The notes under the pieces were generated by a model that did no database searches, was not told the DNA's origin, and was given only the letters and a program-made list of their open reading frames with translations. From positions 90,909 to 122,300 of the forward strand of contig NW_014577456.1 of the NCBI RefSeq assembly GCF_000485595.1: a stretch of DNA of 31,392 bases. The letters run 5' to 3'. Positions 1 through 11,500 of the stretch are shown here, piece by piece. The DNA comes from Priapulus caudatus. Lineage: Eukaryota; Priapulida; Priapulimorpha; Priapulimorphida; Priapulidae. The position numbers and the translations under genes were made by a program. Numbering within the stretch: the stretch's first letter is position 1; each line of letters begins with the position of its first letter.

Positions 1-3000
1 CATACATTATTTCCATGTTCGATAACTAATATAAGGGAGCTATACCCTCTCTACAGTAAATTGTTAATCCATTGAGTACCGGTGTGAGTGTAGCCAGGTA
101 GTTACTATTTTATCGGATCAGCATTGGCATACGTTTGATTTTGGTCGCATGCTGTTTTATTTTGTTTTTTAGGCGCAAGGTACTTCATCGTTGTTGCCTG
201 TGTAATTATATTTTAAAAACTCTGGAGGGGAGCAGTGTGCTAACCCTGTCGGATCCGATTTCTTGGATTCGGCAGTGCAGTTAAACTTGTGCCCGCGTTA
301 TGAAGGTTCCCAGTTCACCCTCTAGAGATGTGAATTTCGAGTGATAAACTTCTTAAACGGCGTGTGTCTTTCTTGAAGTGGCAAGCATTCGTAGACGGCC
401 CATAGTGTAGAACTCTGATGGGTGCGTCTGATTCTACTGCGTGAGCTGAGTTTATAAGTCAGTTCGCATTGATGTTTTCTGGCGTTATTACTCGTAAATC
501 CACGTTACAGTGCGGCGAAGTGTATCTATCGGCCTCAGTTTTACTGTCGATGTAAAGATAAAGTCATGGATAGAGCATGTGCGCAGGGTGTGCACGAATG
601 TGGCACGTAAGTTCATGTTAACATAAATATAGACAAAATTACATCTCGTTTTTATAATGAAAGAGTAACTGTGAAGTATTATTTGTCAGCGGCAGTCGTA
701 TGGCATGTCTTGTTTGCAGATTGCTAAATTGAACTCGGTTTTACCGCCAGAAGTACGGCATAGTAGTAACCGGTGTTGAGTCTGATCCTGAAACATTATA
801 CTTATGTGTGGAGTTTGTGGTAAGTTCTATAATTTAGCAAGTACAATGTTCTCCACTGTATGGCACTATGAGCCTACATGTGTATTGCTAATTGCGTGGG
901 CGAAGCAGACGATTGACTAGTTTCGTGCAGAGATGGCAGCACAAGTTGTGGTGCCAGATAATGTAGCTTGAGTAGCGAGGCACTCGTAACTCGTTATGTA
1001 ACGGATCATGGTCTTTTGTAACGTGTAGCCATAACTACCGTGCCCTATATCACCGTATGTCATGTAACACGATCTGTTTAGCTAACGTTCCCAGGTGACT
1101 CTCAGCTAGCAGATAATAAGCCATTGGCCTCATCGTTCTATGAATCCGAAACAGACATTGCTTACGGCATTTGTTACTAACCCTCTGCGCAATTTTTTCC
1201 GTCGACTACGTGCATCTCGTGGATTGGCCCGCGATCAGCTAACTATTCGATTGCAGAATTTCTAGTCCGTGCGGGCGCCCCGCGGCGCCGCTGCGCATCG
1301 GCGCCCCCTGTGCCTGAGTCTGCACGTTCTACACAGCACAGAGAACGCCGGTGACAGCACTGACTCCCGCAGATCGGCGTCTGTGCGTATGTATCATGCG
1401 TCCGCCGCGAGCGCGTGCGCGCGCATCGCTAGCTCGGGCTCGACTAATCGCGAAGAGCCCACGACTTTTTTCGGCTCGTGCAGCGCAGAGCAAGCGCGAG
1501 TCAAGTTCAGCTGGGACACGAATGTCTCCGCAGCTTCTTGCCTGGCGCGTCCTGCGCTCGCCCCGCCTTCGACATCCCTCCTCCGGACGCGTACGTTACA
1601 CCCGCACTATATGCGCTGCTGCATCGCCGTCGCGTGGCCGCGAGTGTACACAAGCTACAACTCTCTACAATTAGTATAATAAAAATGATGATGAATAATA
1701 TGAATAATATGTAATGTAATTTTATATACAGGGATTGAGATTTGATCGCCGCGAGAAATCCGTCGCCTATTTTTCAGCCCCTAATTTCCTATTCATAGCT
1801 TCGTTTGTTCCTTTTGACAACTTGAAGAAAGTGATTCAAGAGTATCCCTATAATGTGTTTCAGGATACCCCCTTAGAATGCACCAAATTGCACCATTCTT
1901 TAAAAAATTCGGTGGAGCATGCCCGGACTCCCTAGCATGCGAGGGGGTTTCTACGGTCCCTCGGCATCTGCTCGTGTCAAAAGGAACAAACGAACTATGA
2001 ATAGGAAATCAGGGGGCTGAAAATAGGGCAAGTTTTTTTATTAAATGTCTAGACATAATGATATTTTTCTGTTTCCACCCGTCGCTTGCATTGTTTTACT
2101 CAGACATAAGCATCCGACGAGATTTGAATGAAAAAAACACAATGCCAATGGAACAATCAGTGCATAGTCATGCACACAACATGCACACAGCAACATGTAA
2201 ACCCGGCCCCCAGGCCAGGCATGGTCGTTACGTGATCAGCTACCTCAAATGTCTGCCCCTCTACTGCAGCCTGTGAACGAGGATTTTCTTTTCTGGTACA
2301 CAACAACAGATATACTGTATACTTTGCTGTCAGTCTACTGTCGACACTCTACAGTCTACAGTGCTGTTGAGAGTATATAATTTACATTTTTACATTGTTA
2401 CACCCCCCCAAATTTTCTCCACGAATTTAGACGTTTAACAAATTTGACCCTTGGGACTGTCAAATCCGCGGATTTCCGGGGATCCGCGGAAAAATCTCAT
2501 CCCTGTATATAATATTACATTCCAATTATATCATATTATTATCATCATTTTATTATAAATTTAGAAGTTTAGCATTTTACACTCGCGCCGACGCGACGCG
2601 TGCAACAGCGCCATCTAGTGGTGTACGTACCGTGCCGGAGAGGATGTCGAAGGGGCAGCAGCCCATCAAGAAGCTGCGGCAGACATTCGTGTCCGTGAAC
2701 TTGACGTCGCTCTTGCTCTCGCCTGCAACGAGCGAAAAAACGTGGGCCTTCCGATTAGTCGACCCCGAGCTAGCGATCGCGCGCGCACGCTCGCGGGCGA
2801 CGCATGATACATACGCACAGACGCCGCTGCGCAGTCCAGTGCTTCACCGGCGTTCCTCTTCTGTGTAAACTGCAGACTGCACACCAGGGGGCGCCGAGGT
2901 GCAGCGGCGCGGCGGCCGCACGTGACTGGAAATTCTCAATCGAATAGTTAGCGTGATCGCGAGGCAATCCATCGAGATGCACGTAGTCGACGGAAAAAAT

Positions 3001-4099
3001 TCGCGAGGTTGTAGTAACAATGCGTACCAATTCTTTTCATGATGACGATGAGGCAATGGCTTATATCTGCTACTGAGAGTCACTGGAAGTTACTAAACAG
3101 ATCGTGTTACATGCATACGTATATAGGGCACGGTAGTATGGTCTCACTTACAAAAGACCATGATTTACATACAGTTACGAGTGTCCTCCTACTCAAGTAA
3201 TTATTGGCACCACACTTGTGCTGCCATCTCTGCACGAAATAGTCAATCTCTGCTTCGCAGCAATAGCATACACATGTACTCATAGGTGCCATACAGTGGA
3301 GATACATTGTACCTGCTAAATATAGAACTTACCACAACTCCACACTAATAAAATGTTTCAGACTCAACACCGGTTACTACTATGCGACTTCTGGCCGTAA
3401 AACCAGTTCAATTTAGCAATCTGTAAACAAGACATGCCATATCGACTGCGCTGACAAATAATACTTCACAGTTACTCTTTCATTTATAAAAACGGAATGT
3501 AATTTTTGTCTATATTTATGTTAACATGTAACTTTACGTGCCACATTCGTGCACACCCTTGCCACATGCTCTATCCAATGACTTTATCTTTACATCGACA
3601 GTATAAACTGGAGCGATAGATCAACTTCCGCACTGTAACGTGATTTACGAGTAATAACCGCAGAAACATCAAGTGCACTACTTATAAACTCACGTCACAG
3701 TAAACGACGACCATAGTTCTACACGTATGGGCGTCTACAATGCTTGCACCTTCAAAAAGACAACGGTTAAGAAGTGTTATCACTGAAATCACATCTCTAG
3801 AGTTGTGAACTGTGGAACTATAACCGAAAGTTAATGCCTGCGAATCCATAGAAATGGTCTGACAGGTTACCCACTGCTCTCCAGAGTTGGTTTAAATACA
3901 ATTACACATGCACAACTATGAAGTACCTTGGCTAAAAAACAAAAATAAAACAGCATGGACCAAAATCAAACGTATCCAATGCTGATCAGATAAAATAGCA
4001 ACTCCCTGGCTAACTCACACGTATAATGTTAACATTTATGTAGAGGGGGTATAGCTCCCTTATATATTAGTTATCGATTACATGGAAAATAATGTATGA
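1..4099. mobile_element. Large foldback (long inverted repeat) element
   Basis: The first ~1.73 kb and the last ~1.6 kb (2504-4099) are reverse complements of each other with scattered substitutions and small indels. The outermost bases at 1-60 match the complement of 4040-4099, and the pairing runs inward to a shared motif near 1730 and 2504. The spacer holds a further inverted repeat. No transposase-like reading frame was found: the open frames inside are short and unlike known proteins, so this is a non-autonomous foldback element or a genomic palindrome. Because the left arm begins at base 1, the true left end and any target-site duplication cannot be seen. The family is unknown. The arm divergence shows the copy is not recent, unless one arm is poorly sequenced. 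Confidence 0.8.
1766..2027. repeat. Nested inverted repeat inside the foldback spacer
   Basis: Bases 1766-1820 pair with the complement of 1975-2027 almost perfectly over about 50 bases, enclosing a ~150-base loop. It sits inside the spacer of the larger foldback. It may be a separate short element inserted there, or the original core around which longer arms formed. A 66-codon open frame crosses it but resembles nothing known and is probably incidental. Confidence 0.8.
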
Positions 4100-5505
4100 A
4101 ATTTGTGTCTCATATGCCCACACAGGGATCCCTTTCCACACGTAAATTATTAACAATATACTAAGCTTTATGTACGTGATGTTAAACTATGGCAAAAATC
4201 CAAAATTAAAAAAACCTGTGTTAAACACTGCGAAGAACCGTTGCGATATAAAAAAATTCCGATTTAAAAAACCAACAAAACACAAAATTTAAAAAAAAAG
4301 GTGATTTCAAGCGTAATATGATTTTGTGCTGATACGCAGTTTATTAGTAAAAAAATACTTCACGGCTAACTTGCGCAGTTTGTATATTATGAATGTGTTA
4401 AATAGGTTTCGTATTGGAAACGTGATACACAGAAAATACTAATACTAATAGCTTCGATGATCAAACAGGGCTACAAATCTGTAGAAATAAATGGGATTTG
4501 AACCTAAAAGTTTTCTAGATAGCTAAACCTTATGGGATTCGAACGTAATGTTGATGACGTCATAAATATACTAGCCAATCAAATGTGGATTACGGTACAA
4601 TAGCCGAAGTGGATATTAGTAAATAGTATTACTCAAATACTCTGCAGTATACTATAGTCTAGTATAGCTAGTCTATACCGTATACGGTTAAATATCCACT
4701 CCCTAAATTATTAGCCCATGCTTTCAAATTTGCACCAAGTGTGTCATTGTTATTTTGACAGATCAATACACTGTAATCATGGTAGCCGGTAGGTATACAA
4801 AAGAAAGTGCATACTCCGGACCATGGCAGTCAGAGTCAATGATAATGACAACGTGAATTAATTACTGACGAGTCACTGTGAGTGTGAGAATACCCGTAAG
4901 CGATTATTTATTAATTTATTAAATTTATTTTATTGTTTAACTATCTTACATTTAATCCGCACTTAACATTTTATCATAGCATTAGCAAGCATACCGTCTC
5001 TAGCCGTTCCCATTAACTCATCCAACATTGCTCTAAGTTGGGCTTGCGCAGTCATTTTCAACAATTTTAACGAATATTTTGCGAAACTTATTTAGCCACC
5101 TGTTCACACTAGCGCCAGCTACTGGTATTATTAGTATTTAAAGAATGTCGCAAAATAATGTACAGTGGCTGAGAGGAGCCACTGTACACCACGATCGTAC
5201 TCGTACGCACCACAGGTACGCACCCATATAATATATATAATATATTAATATAATACTATAGTATATATTTATATATTATTAGTTATATATATATATTTGC
5301 ATATATATATACACACATGATTTACTCTTTATCACAGTTTAAACATGAAATATGCTGATACAACAAATTTATTTCTTATATATCAGACATCATAATATTA
5401 TCATCTAAAAATATTTAAAAAATAATGATTATATATGTTTAAAATGGAAGTGTGCACATGCTAATATTGCTATATACGGAGTTTGATGTATTTATACTAG
5501 ACTGA
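4100..5505. other. AT-rich spacer without a recognisable gene
   Basis: No open frame of convincing length or composition is present. The stretch has A/T homopolymers, (TA)n runs near 5220-5310, and a small hairpin at 5160-5187 (11-base arms, 6-base loop). No tRNA-like or rRNA-like structure was noticed. Confidence 0.6.
5160..5187. repeat. Short perfect hairpin
   Basis: The 11-base arm at 5160-5170 (GTACAGTGGCT) is the exact reverse complement of 5177-5187, separated by 6 bases. Its role is unknown. It could be the core of a decayed small foldback. Confidence 0.6.
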
Positions 5506-5766
5506 TATATATATATATATATATATTCTTTATTTATAGTTGCATAGTAAAAGTAAAGTAAAGTAAAGAACTTATTCAATGAGTAAAGTAAAGTAAGCTG
5601 GTATTTAACGTTGGTAGTGTTGTACAGAGAACATAAGCCATGGGCCTTTTCCGCGAGATGACAACTGATTAAACAGACTGTCTTCAGTACCATGTAATAC
5701 TCGTTTTGAATCATGCATTCAAAGTTTAATAATAATAAAAAATCATTGATAATAACTTATTAGACT

Positions 5767-5910
5767 AAAGCCCGGCGCAAGTGAGTAATTGATTCAAGTA
5801 AATGGATGCAATGCGTCAAATAAACGTGTGCGCGGTTTTCATTGAGTATTTTAACGCATGCATCATTTACTTTACTGTACTTGTAAAGTACTCACGTGTG
5901 CGCCGGGCTT
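5767..5910. mobile_element. Inverted-repeat element (MITE-like), copy A version
   Basis: This is the degraded counterpart of the element at 11683-11843. It begins and ends with the complementary AAGCCCGGCGC / GCGCCGGGCTT termini. The inner arms are recognisable but interrupted by indels typical of this part of copy A. Confidence 0.6.
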
Positions 5911-5914
5911 AACA

Positions 5915-6140
5915 CACGAGTGCCGCGCACACAGTGTAAATCACTGTAGCACGCGACAGCATTTGTGGTGCGTGTTCGAGCGGCAGCGCGCACGCGTGTG
6001 TGTGCCTCGCATGCGGTGTGTGTGAGCGTGGGCAGTCGCGCACACGGAATGCGTGTTGAGGGTGTGTGTGCGTATATGCCTACGTGGTGTGCGTAGTGCT
6101 TGCGTCGTGTGGCTGTGCGAGCCTGTGGCGTGTGTATTTG
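5915..6140. repeat. GT/GC-rich alternating purine-pyrimidine tract, copy A
   Basis: A stretch rich in GTGTG and GCGC steps, read as histidine/threonine-rich open frames on the minus strand only because of composition. It is the noisy counterpart of 11840-12095. Confidence 0.55.
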
Positions 6141-6927
6141 ATAACATTGATGCCTATTTTAAGTCCACGTAGAGTCATATTAACTGTGTTGAACCATATA
6201 GGCAGGTGGATGTATAGCGGCTATATATTATGTTAGTAATTGGTATGTATAGCGGCCACGCGAACAACTTTGAACAAAGGATGATCGGGAGCTGTTATGC
6301 TGGCGCCAGCAACGCCGCATGCTTAGCACACAGGACTTATAACGCTAGTTCAGCAGCTACCACGCCAACTGTGGCGGACGTGGGCTTGGGCCGACGGGAG
6401 CATGCGTGCATGGCAGTGTGTATGGCGCACAGAGCGAGAGAGACGCATTCTGAATATCGCATATGTCGCCCGGTTGCCGTTTATCAGAACAGCTCCTCAT
6501 CCGTGCCATGTGCTGGCTGGGGATGGGGGCAGATGAAAGGAGTGGTGTGGGGGAGAGGCGGAGAGGGGGGCACTTATAGAACACAGCTGGCACGTCTCAT
6601 TCCCCAGAAGGCGGCTGCGGCGTTGAACAGCCAACGTACATTTACCCACCAGAAATGTTTAAAAAAAGAGGAAACGTTGCGTCTTCGGCCGTTGCGCTGG
6701 ATGGTGTGAAAATAACCCGCTTTGTCCCGCACGCGCGTCCGAATCTCTACGTCTGGCTCGTAAGTTTTCGTGGTTCGGTAACTGCGCACGCTGACCCCAC
6801 CCTCCCCTTCACACCTTCCGGCAGAATCGAGAGGTCCCGCTGTTCACGCACGCGACGGGCCGCGGCTCGCTTTTCGTTATTGGGAACGCTGTACATAGGC
6901 AACTGTTCGCTTACACGGTGGTGTAGG

Positions 6928-6938
6928 AAAAAAAAAAA

Positions 6939-6979
<41 letters not shown>

Positions 6980-6986
6980 AACAAAC

Positions 6987-7057
<71 letters not shown>

Positions 7058-7110
7058 AAAAAAAGAAAAAAGAAAAAAAAAAAAAGAAAAAAAAAAAAAG
7101 AAAAACCTAA

Positions 7111-7147
<37 letters not shown>

Positions 7148-7155
7148 AAAGAAAA

Positions 7156-7189
<34 letters not shown>

Positions 7190-7215
7190 AAAAAAAGAAA
7201 ATAAAAAGAAAGAAA

Positions 7216-7302
<87 letters not shown>

Positions 7303-7322
7303 AAAATAAAGAAACAAAAAAA

Positions 7323-7354
<32 letters not shown>
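6928..7354. repeat. ~430-base A-rich homopolymer insertion in copy A
   Basis: Almost pure A with occasional single G, C or T. The matching site in copy B (about 12890-12900) has no such run, and both flanks continue normally. No flanking duplication was found. It could be a retroposon tail without a body, but a long-read consensus artefact is more likely given the indel noise around it. Phenylalanine-rich frames on the minus strand are not genes. Confidence 0.7.
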
Positions 7355-7358
<4 letters not shown>

Positions 7359-7754
7359 AAATTTAAGTGCCGAGTTGAAAGACAAACCTCTCGTCATTTC
7401 TCCGTAAAGTAATATTAGATGATCCTATATCTTTGCCATCTTATATGCCGTGCGAGACAGGCATGCAGCTATATATTCGCTTGCGGACATACACCGCGGC
7501 ATAGATTATATGTGTAGATTGTAGACGTTCTATATAAATTTGGTTTCGAGGATCCTGGCATCGACAATGCAGGAATTTCAACTGGTAAAGATAACATATG
7601 CATTGATTAATGAAACGATCAAACTTCAAAGGAAAGTTTACGTAAATCGGTTATCTGTCGCGATCAATGCGCTTCATTGCTGTGTGTAATCCGGCGGATG
7701 TGGTATCTTGTGTGTGTGTCATAGTATGGCAGGAACGTACCAGAATGTGTTAGG

Positions 7755-7762
7755 TATATAAA
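7755..7762 (+). promoter_or_regulatory. TATA box candidate, copy A
   Basis: TATATAAA in the context matching the copy B box, with the same downstream sequence. It lies ~590 bases before the broken exon 1 of copy A. Transcription start is not known. Confidence 0.35.
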
Positions 7763-8346
7763 CAGAACGCGGCAAGACATTACTCGCGCTCATAGAAACA
7801 TGGGGACAGTGCTAAAACATGCAGCCCGCTCCGACTGGCGCACCGGTGCATGTACGGCTCACGTTAAGTGGCCGAAGATATTATACAGTGCACTCGCATC
7901 GCGTCCTGCTGACCGCGCGAATCTTATAACGGAAAACCGCGCGCGGCGACTTGAACGCAGCGCTTTTCTTGTTACACTCGGTTACGTACATGCACCAGCC
8001 CGTATACTTGGCTACGTCCCTCTGCAGCCTGGGTAATAGTGTATTCCTGCAAAGAAAAAAGCTGCTATAATATTCATTCTGCATGCTGTAACTTGTTGCA
8101 GTCAGTCGATATTATATAAGATATAACTATATATATTATATTATATATATATTAATATATTACTATATATATATCAGGGGTGTCATAATATAGATAATAT
8201 ACTTAATAAGTGTCTATTATTAAGCCACATCCCTAATATGATGTATTTGGTGGCGTACATTCGCTGGATGTTCGCCAGATTATGGCGTGTAACATGACAC
8301 GCAAATGTAACTTGTCATTTTGTTCAACAGGCCCTGTGCCGAAAGC

Positions 8347-8542
8347 ATGGCGGCCAGCTATCGGAACAAGTTCAGCTCAGCAAAGTACAAGTGTCGCGGA
8401 GCATACAGCAACCTGCGCTGCTGCAAGTCGTACGACCTACGATCGCTACCCTGGTGATGATCACGGAGCGAAGGATAGGAGGAGTCATTTCTGCGCAGGA
8501 AGGGAGTCATGACTCCCGCTCCAGTGTCAGCAAGCTAACGCT
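8347..8542 (+). pseudogene. SMYD-family gene exon 1, copy A (frame broken)
   Basis: This aligns with the intact exon 1 of copy B, from the same ATGGCGGCC start to the same GTGAGT donor, but several one-base insertions and losses shift the frame. As written it could not supply the N-terminus. Whether the breaks are biological or sequencing error is undecided. The pattern of many isolated one-base indels with few substitutions favours error. Confidence 0.75.
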
Positions 8543-11500
8543 GTGAGTGTGGCTGTTGGTGTCTGTCGTTGCATCATTCTGTCTATATATAGTGTGGACT
8601 TGCTGCTGTCTTCTTACACTTCTCCATTCATTACTCTCCTGGTCTGTATTATAGCCTACATGTCAACATAAATCAGATCAATATATAGCTGATACATGTA
8701 GTATCTCCAGAGCCTATTATATTATATACTTCATATATATACTATATTATATCGGGGAGTACATAAATAGATACCTACCTTATTCCTACATTTTCTTTGG
8801 GCAATAACTCCATTCTATTATGATTATCATCGTAATAACAGTAGTCCGGTCCAGATAACCGCGGCCAAGGGACAAACACGGCAAACGCTATGACCAAACC
8901 ACGGTCATTCGCACGCCGCAGCGCATGCATACACTCACTACCACACACACACACACACACCACACACAACAGCACACACACACCACACACACACACACCA
9001 CCACAACACACACACACCACACACACACGAGCAACACACCACACACTCTCTCTCTCTCTCTCTGCTCTTCCTCCTCACACGACACACACAAACCCACCGC
9101 CACCACACACCAACAAGAACAACTACCAACCAGAACCGCCACCCCAACGCACATACGACACACACACACACCCTACGCTTGCACCTTCGCCACCCACACC
9201 TGTATGACGAACTCGCGCTCGTTAAGGTTAATGACAGCTCGGAGGCGAAGCGCGCGCACAGCCTCGGCAAGGTGCACGAGAACAACTACCGCATGGAGCT
9301 GGCTCTGCAAAGCTACACCTTCGCGGTCGAGTTCGATAGCAGCGTGCCGGAGTACTACGTCGACCGCGCCGCGCTATGCCACAAGATGGGCAAGCACACG
9401 GAGGCCTTCAAGGACTTGATGAGCGTTCCGGCAGAGCAGCGCACGCCCGAGGTCTACAAACTCGCAGGTGAGTGCGTGGCTGTACACTAGATGGCAGCAC
9501 TGAGGCGGTTAAGGACTTGATGAGCGTGCCGGATATATATATATATATATCTAGGAAGGCCCAGCGTGGAGGTGATACTGAATGTTTGTTGAAGCGAGGG
9601 TGCAAGCCGTTATATCTGTCTTCGGATCGACAATTTAGCGTTCGTGCGCGGGTTTACGATTGCAGGCAAGATCCTCACCTCGCTGGGTTCGTACACGATG
9701 GCGGAACAATGGTACAAGGAGGCGTTGAAGACAATGCCGAACGATGAGGAAACGCTGCAGCTCTTCCAGATCACGAGAACGAAGCGTCTCTACCAGCCGA
9801 TCAACACGTCCAAGTGGCCTGTCCGCGTAAGTAGAGACCCCGCTCCTGGCTGGATCGTTCTATGATGAGTGACGTGATATATGGTGTCTTTAGTGTGTAA
9901 AGACCGCCCCCTGGAAGGATCGTACATGGTTTTATGAAGAGTGACAAAAATAGTGTCGGTAGAGTCTCTATATTCATTTCTTATTCTGTAGGTTTGTGGA
10001 TGCATGCCCAAAAAAAGGGTACAGATCCAAAATCGTGATATGCTGTCAGTGGCTATTCAAGGGTATTGGTTCTATATTGTCTGGCAACATATCACTATAT
10101 CCTGTAGAATCTAGAGAGCGATTATTTAAACACCAACTAACTTCTGGATAAACATTCAACGTTAAAGTCGGACAGCATTTGCAAGCATGTCGTAACAATA
10201 TGTTATCACAGATGGAGCCACCTGATAGGGGGAAGGGGCAATCACAAACTCTTCTGGCAGCTTTAATTTGCACTGTGTAATGATGTGCTCATAGAGGGAG
10301 CCACCTGATGAGAGGGGGGTCGGTAACAAACTTCTGGCCGCTTTAATTTGGCCCACTGATGGGGCGATTTTTCGCCTCCTGCCCCGCATAATACGTCCCG
10401 CGATCCACCACGCCTCACTCCACCCCAACCCCACCGCCGTCTCCGGCACCACTCGCTCACTTGTACCCGACCTCCGCCGCAGGTCAAGTTCATGGAGGAC
10501 ACTGGCAAGGGCATCTACACGGAGAAGAAGATCGAGCCGGGCGAGGTGCTGTTCCGCGACACGCCCGTCGTGAGCGCGCAGACGATCGAGTCCGCTCGCT
10601 CCTCGCCCGCCTGCTCCCTGTGCTCCCGCTCCATGCTCACGAAGGAATTCTACTTCGGCAAGATATGGGACACACTGACGACGACTCAGCGCGACATCGT
10701 TGCTAAGCACTGGCCCGTCGTCAAGGCGATGACGTGCGCGCACTGCGAGCGCGAGTGCTACTGCAGCGAGGTGTGCCGTGACGTCGCGTGGAGGCAGCAC
10801 CATCAGTTCCTGTGTCCGGCGCGCAACCCGGCCGCGACAGAGCTGTACGACTTCTGCGATCGCGGCCGCAACATCGTCGAGGGCATGTGGAACTCGGTGT
10901 TCAGCCCCATGATGCTCGCGCGCGTCTGGGCGTCCATCTTGTCCGTCGTCAAGTTCGCGACGATGGAGGAGATGCTGGATGAGCCATCGGAGGAGAGCTG
11001 GCAGATGGCGCGCATGCCCTTCCAACGGTGCGTTTGCTACTACTGTTTATTTCCATTGTTTGCTACCATTGTTTCCATTGTCTGCTACCATTGTTTCCAC
11101 CATCTGCTAACATTGTTTCCATTGTCTATTACCATTGTTTCCATTGACTGCTACCATTGTGTCCATCATCTGCTACCATTGTTTCCATTGTCTATTACCA
11201 TTGTTTCCATTGTCTGCTACCATTGTTTCCATTGTCTATTACAATTTTTCCAATCATCTGCTACCATTGTCTGTTACTACCGTTTGTTACCATTGTCTGT
11301 TACAACTGTGTGCTACCATTATATGATGCCAAGTTTCCATTGTCTGCTACCACTGTCCCTAGCTCATTCCAGATGCAGCGTAGATTTTTTACATTGTATA
11401 TATATATATATATATATATTCTCTATTTATAGTTGCATAGTAAAAGTAAAGTACAGTAATTAAGCTGGTATTTAACGTTGGTAGTGTTGTACAGAGAACA

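Larger units (their letters stand above)
5506..11398 (+). repeat. Tandem segmental duplication, copy A
   Basis: This block aligns collinearly with the next block (11399-16855) over its whole length. It contains the inverted-repeat element, GT/GC-rich tract, promoter candidate, SMYD exons 1-4, CA tracts and the intron 4 minisatellite. Both ends lie in (TA)n tracts. The 5' part (to about 9.0-9.2 kb) differs from copy B by very frequent single-base indels and carries a ~430-base A-rich insertion that copy B lacks. The 3' part, from exon 2 onwards, is intact where copy B is broken. This uneven quality suggests patches of uncorrected long-read sequence, but real decay cannot be excluded. Confidence 0.9.

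Noticed and set aside
1269-1714. Overlapping open frames of 78-136 codons in the foldback arm
   Set aside because: Arginine/serine/alanine-rich reading of GC-rich repeat sequence, in several frames at once, with no match to a transposase and no conservation between the two arms at protein level.
6877-7397. Phenylalanine-rich minus-strand frames
   Set aside because: They translate the A-rich run and have no other content.
8775-9285. Threonine/histidine-rich and cysteine/valine-rich frames over CA repeats
   Set aside because: Dinucleotide repeats are open in several frames on both strands by composition.
11028-11463. Extension of the exon 4 frame through Cys/Tyr/His-rich repeats
   Set aside because: The frame runs through a 22-base minisatellite after a good donor, and the in-phase continuation to the SET core is at 18469. 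The repeat is intronic.
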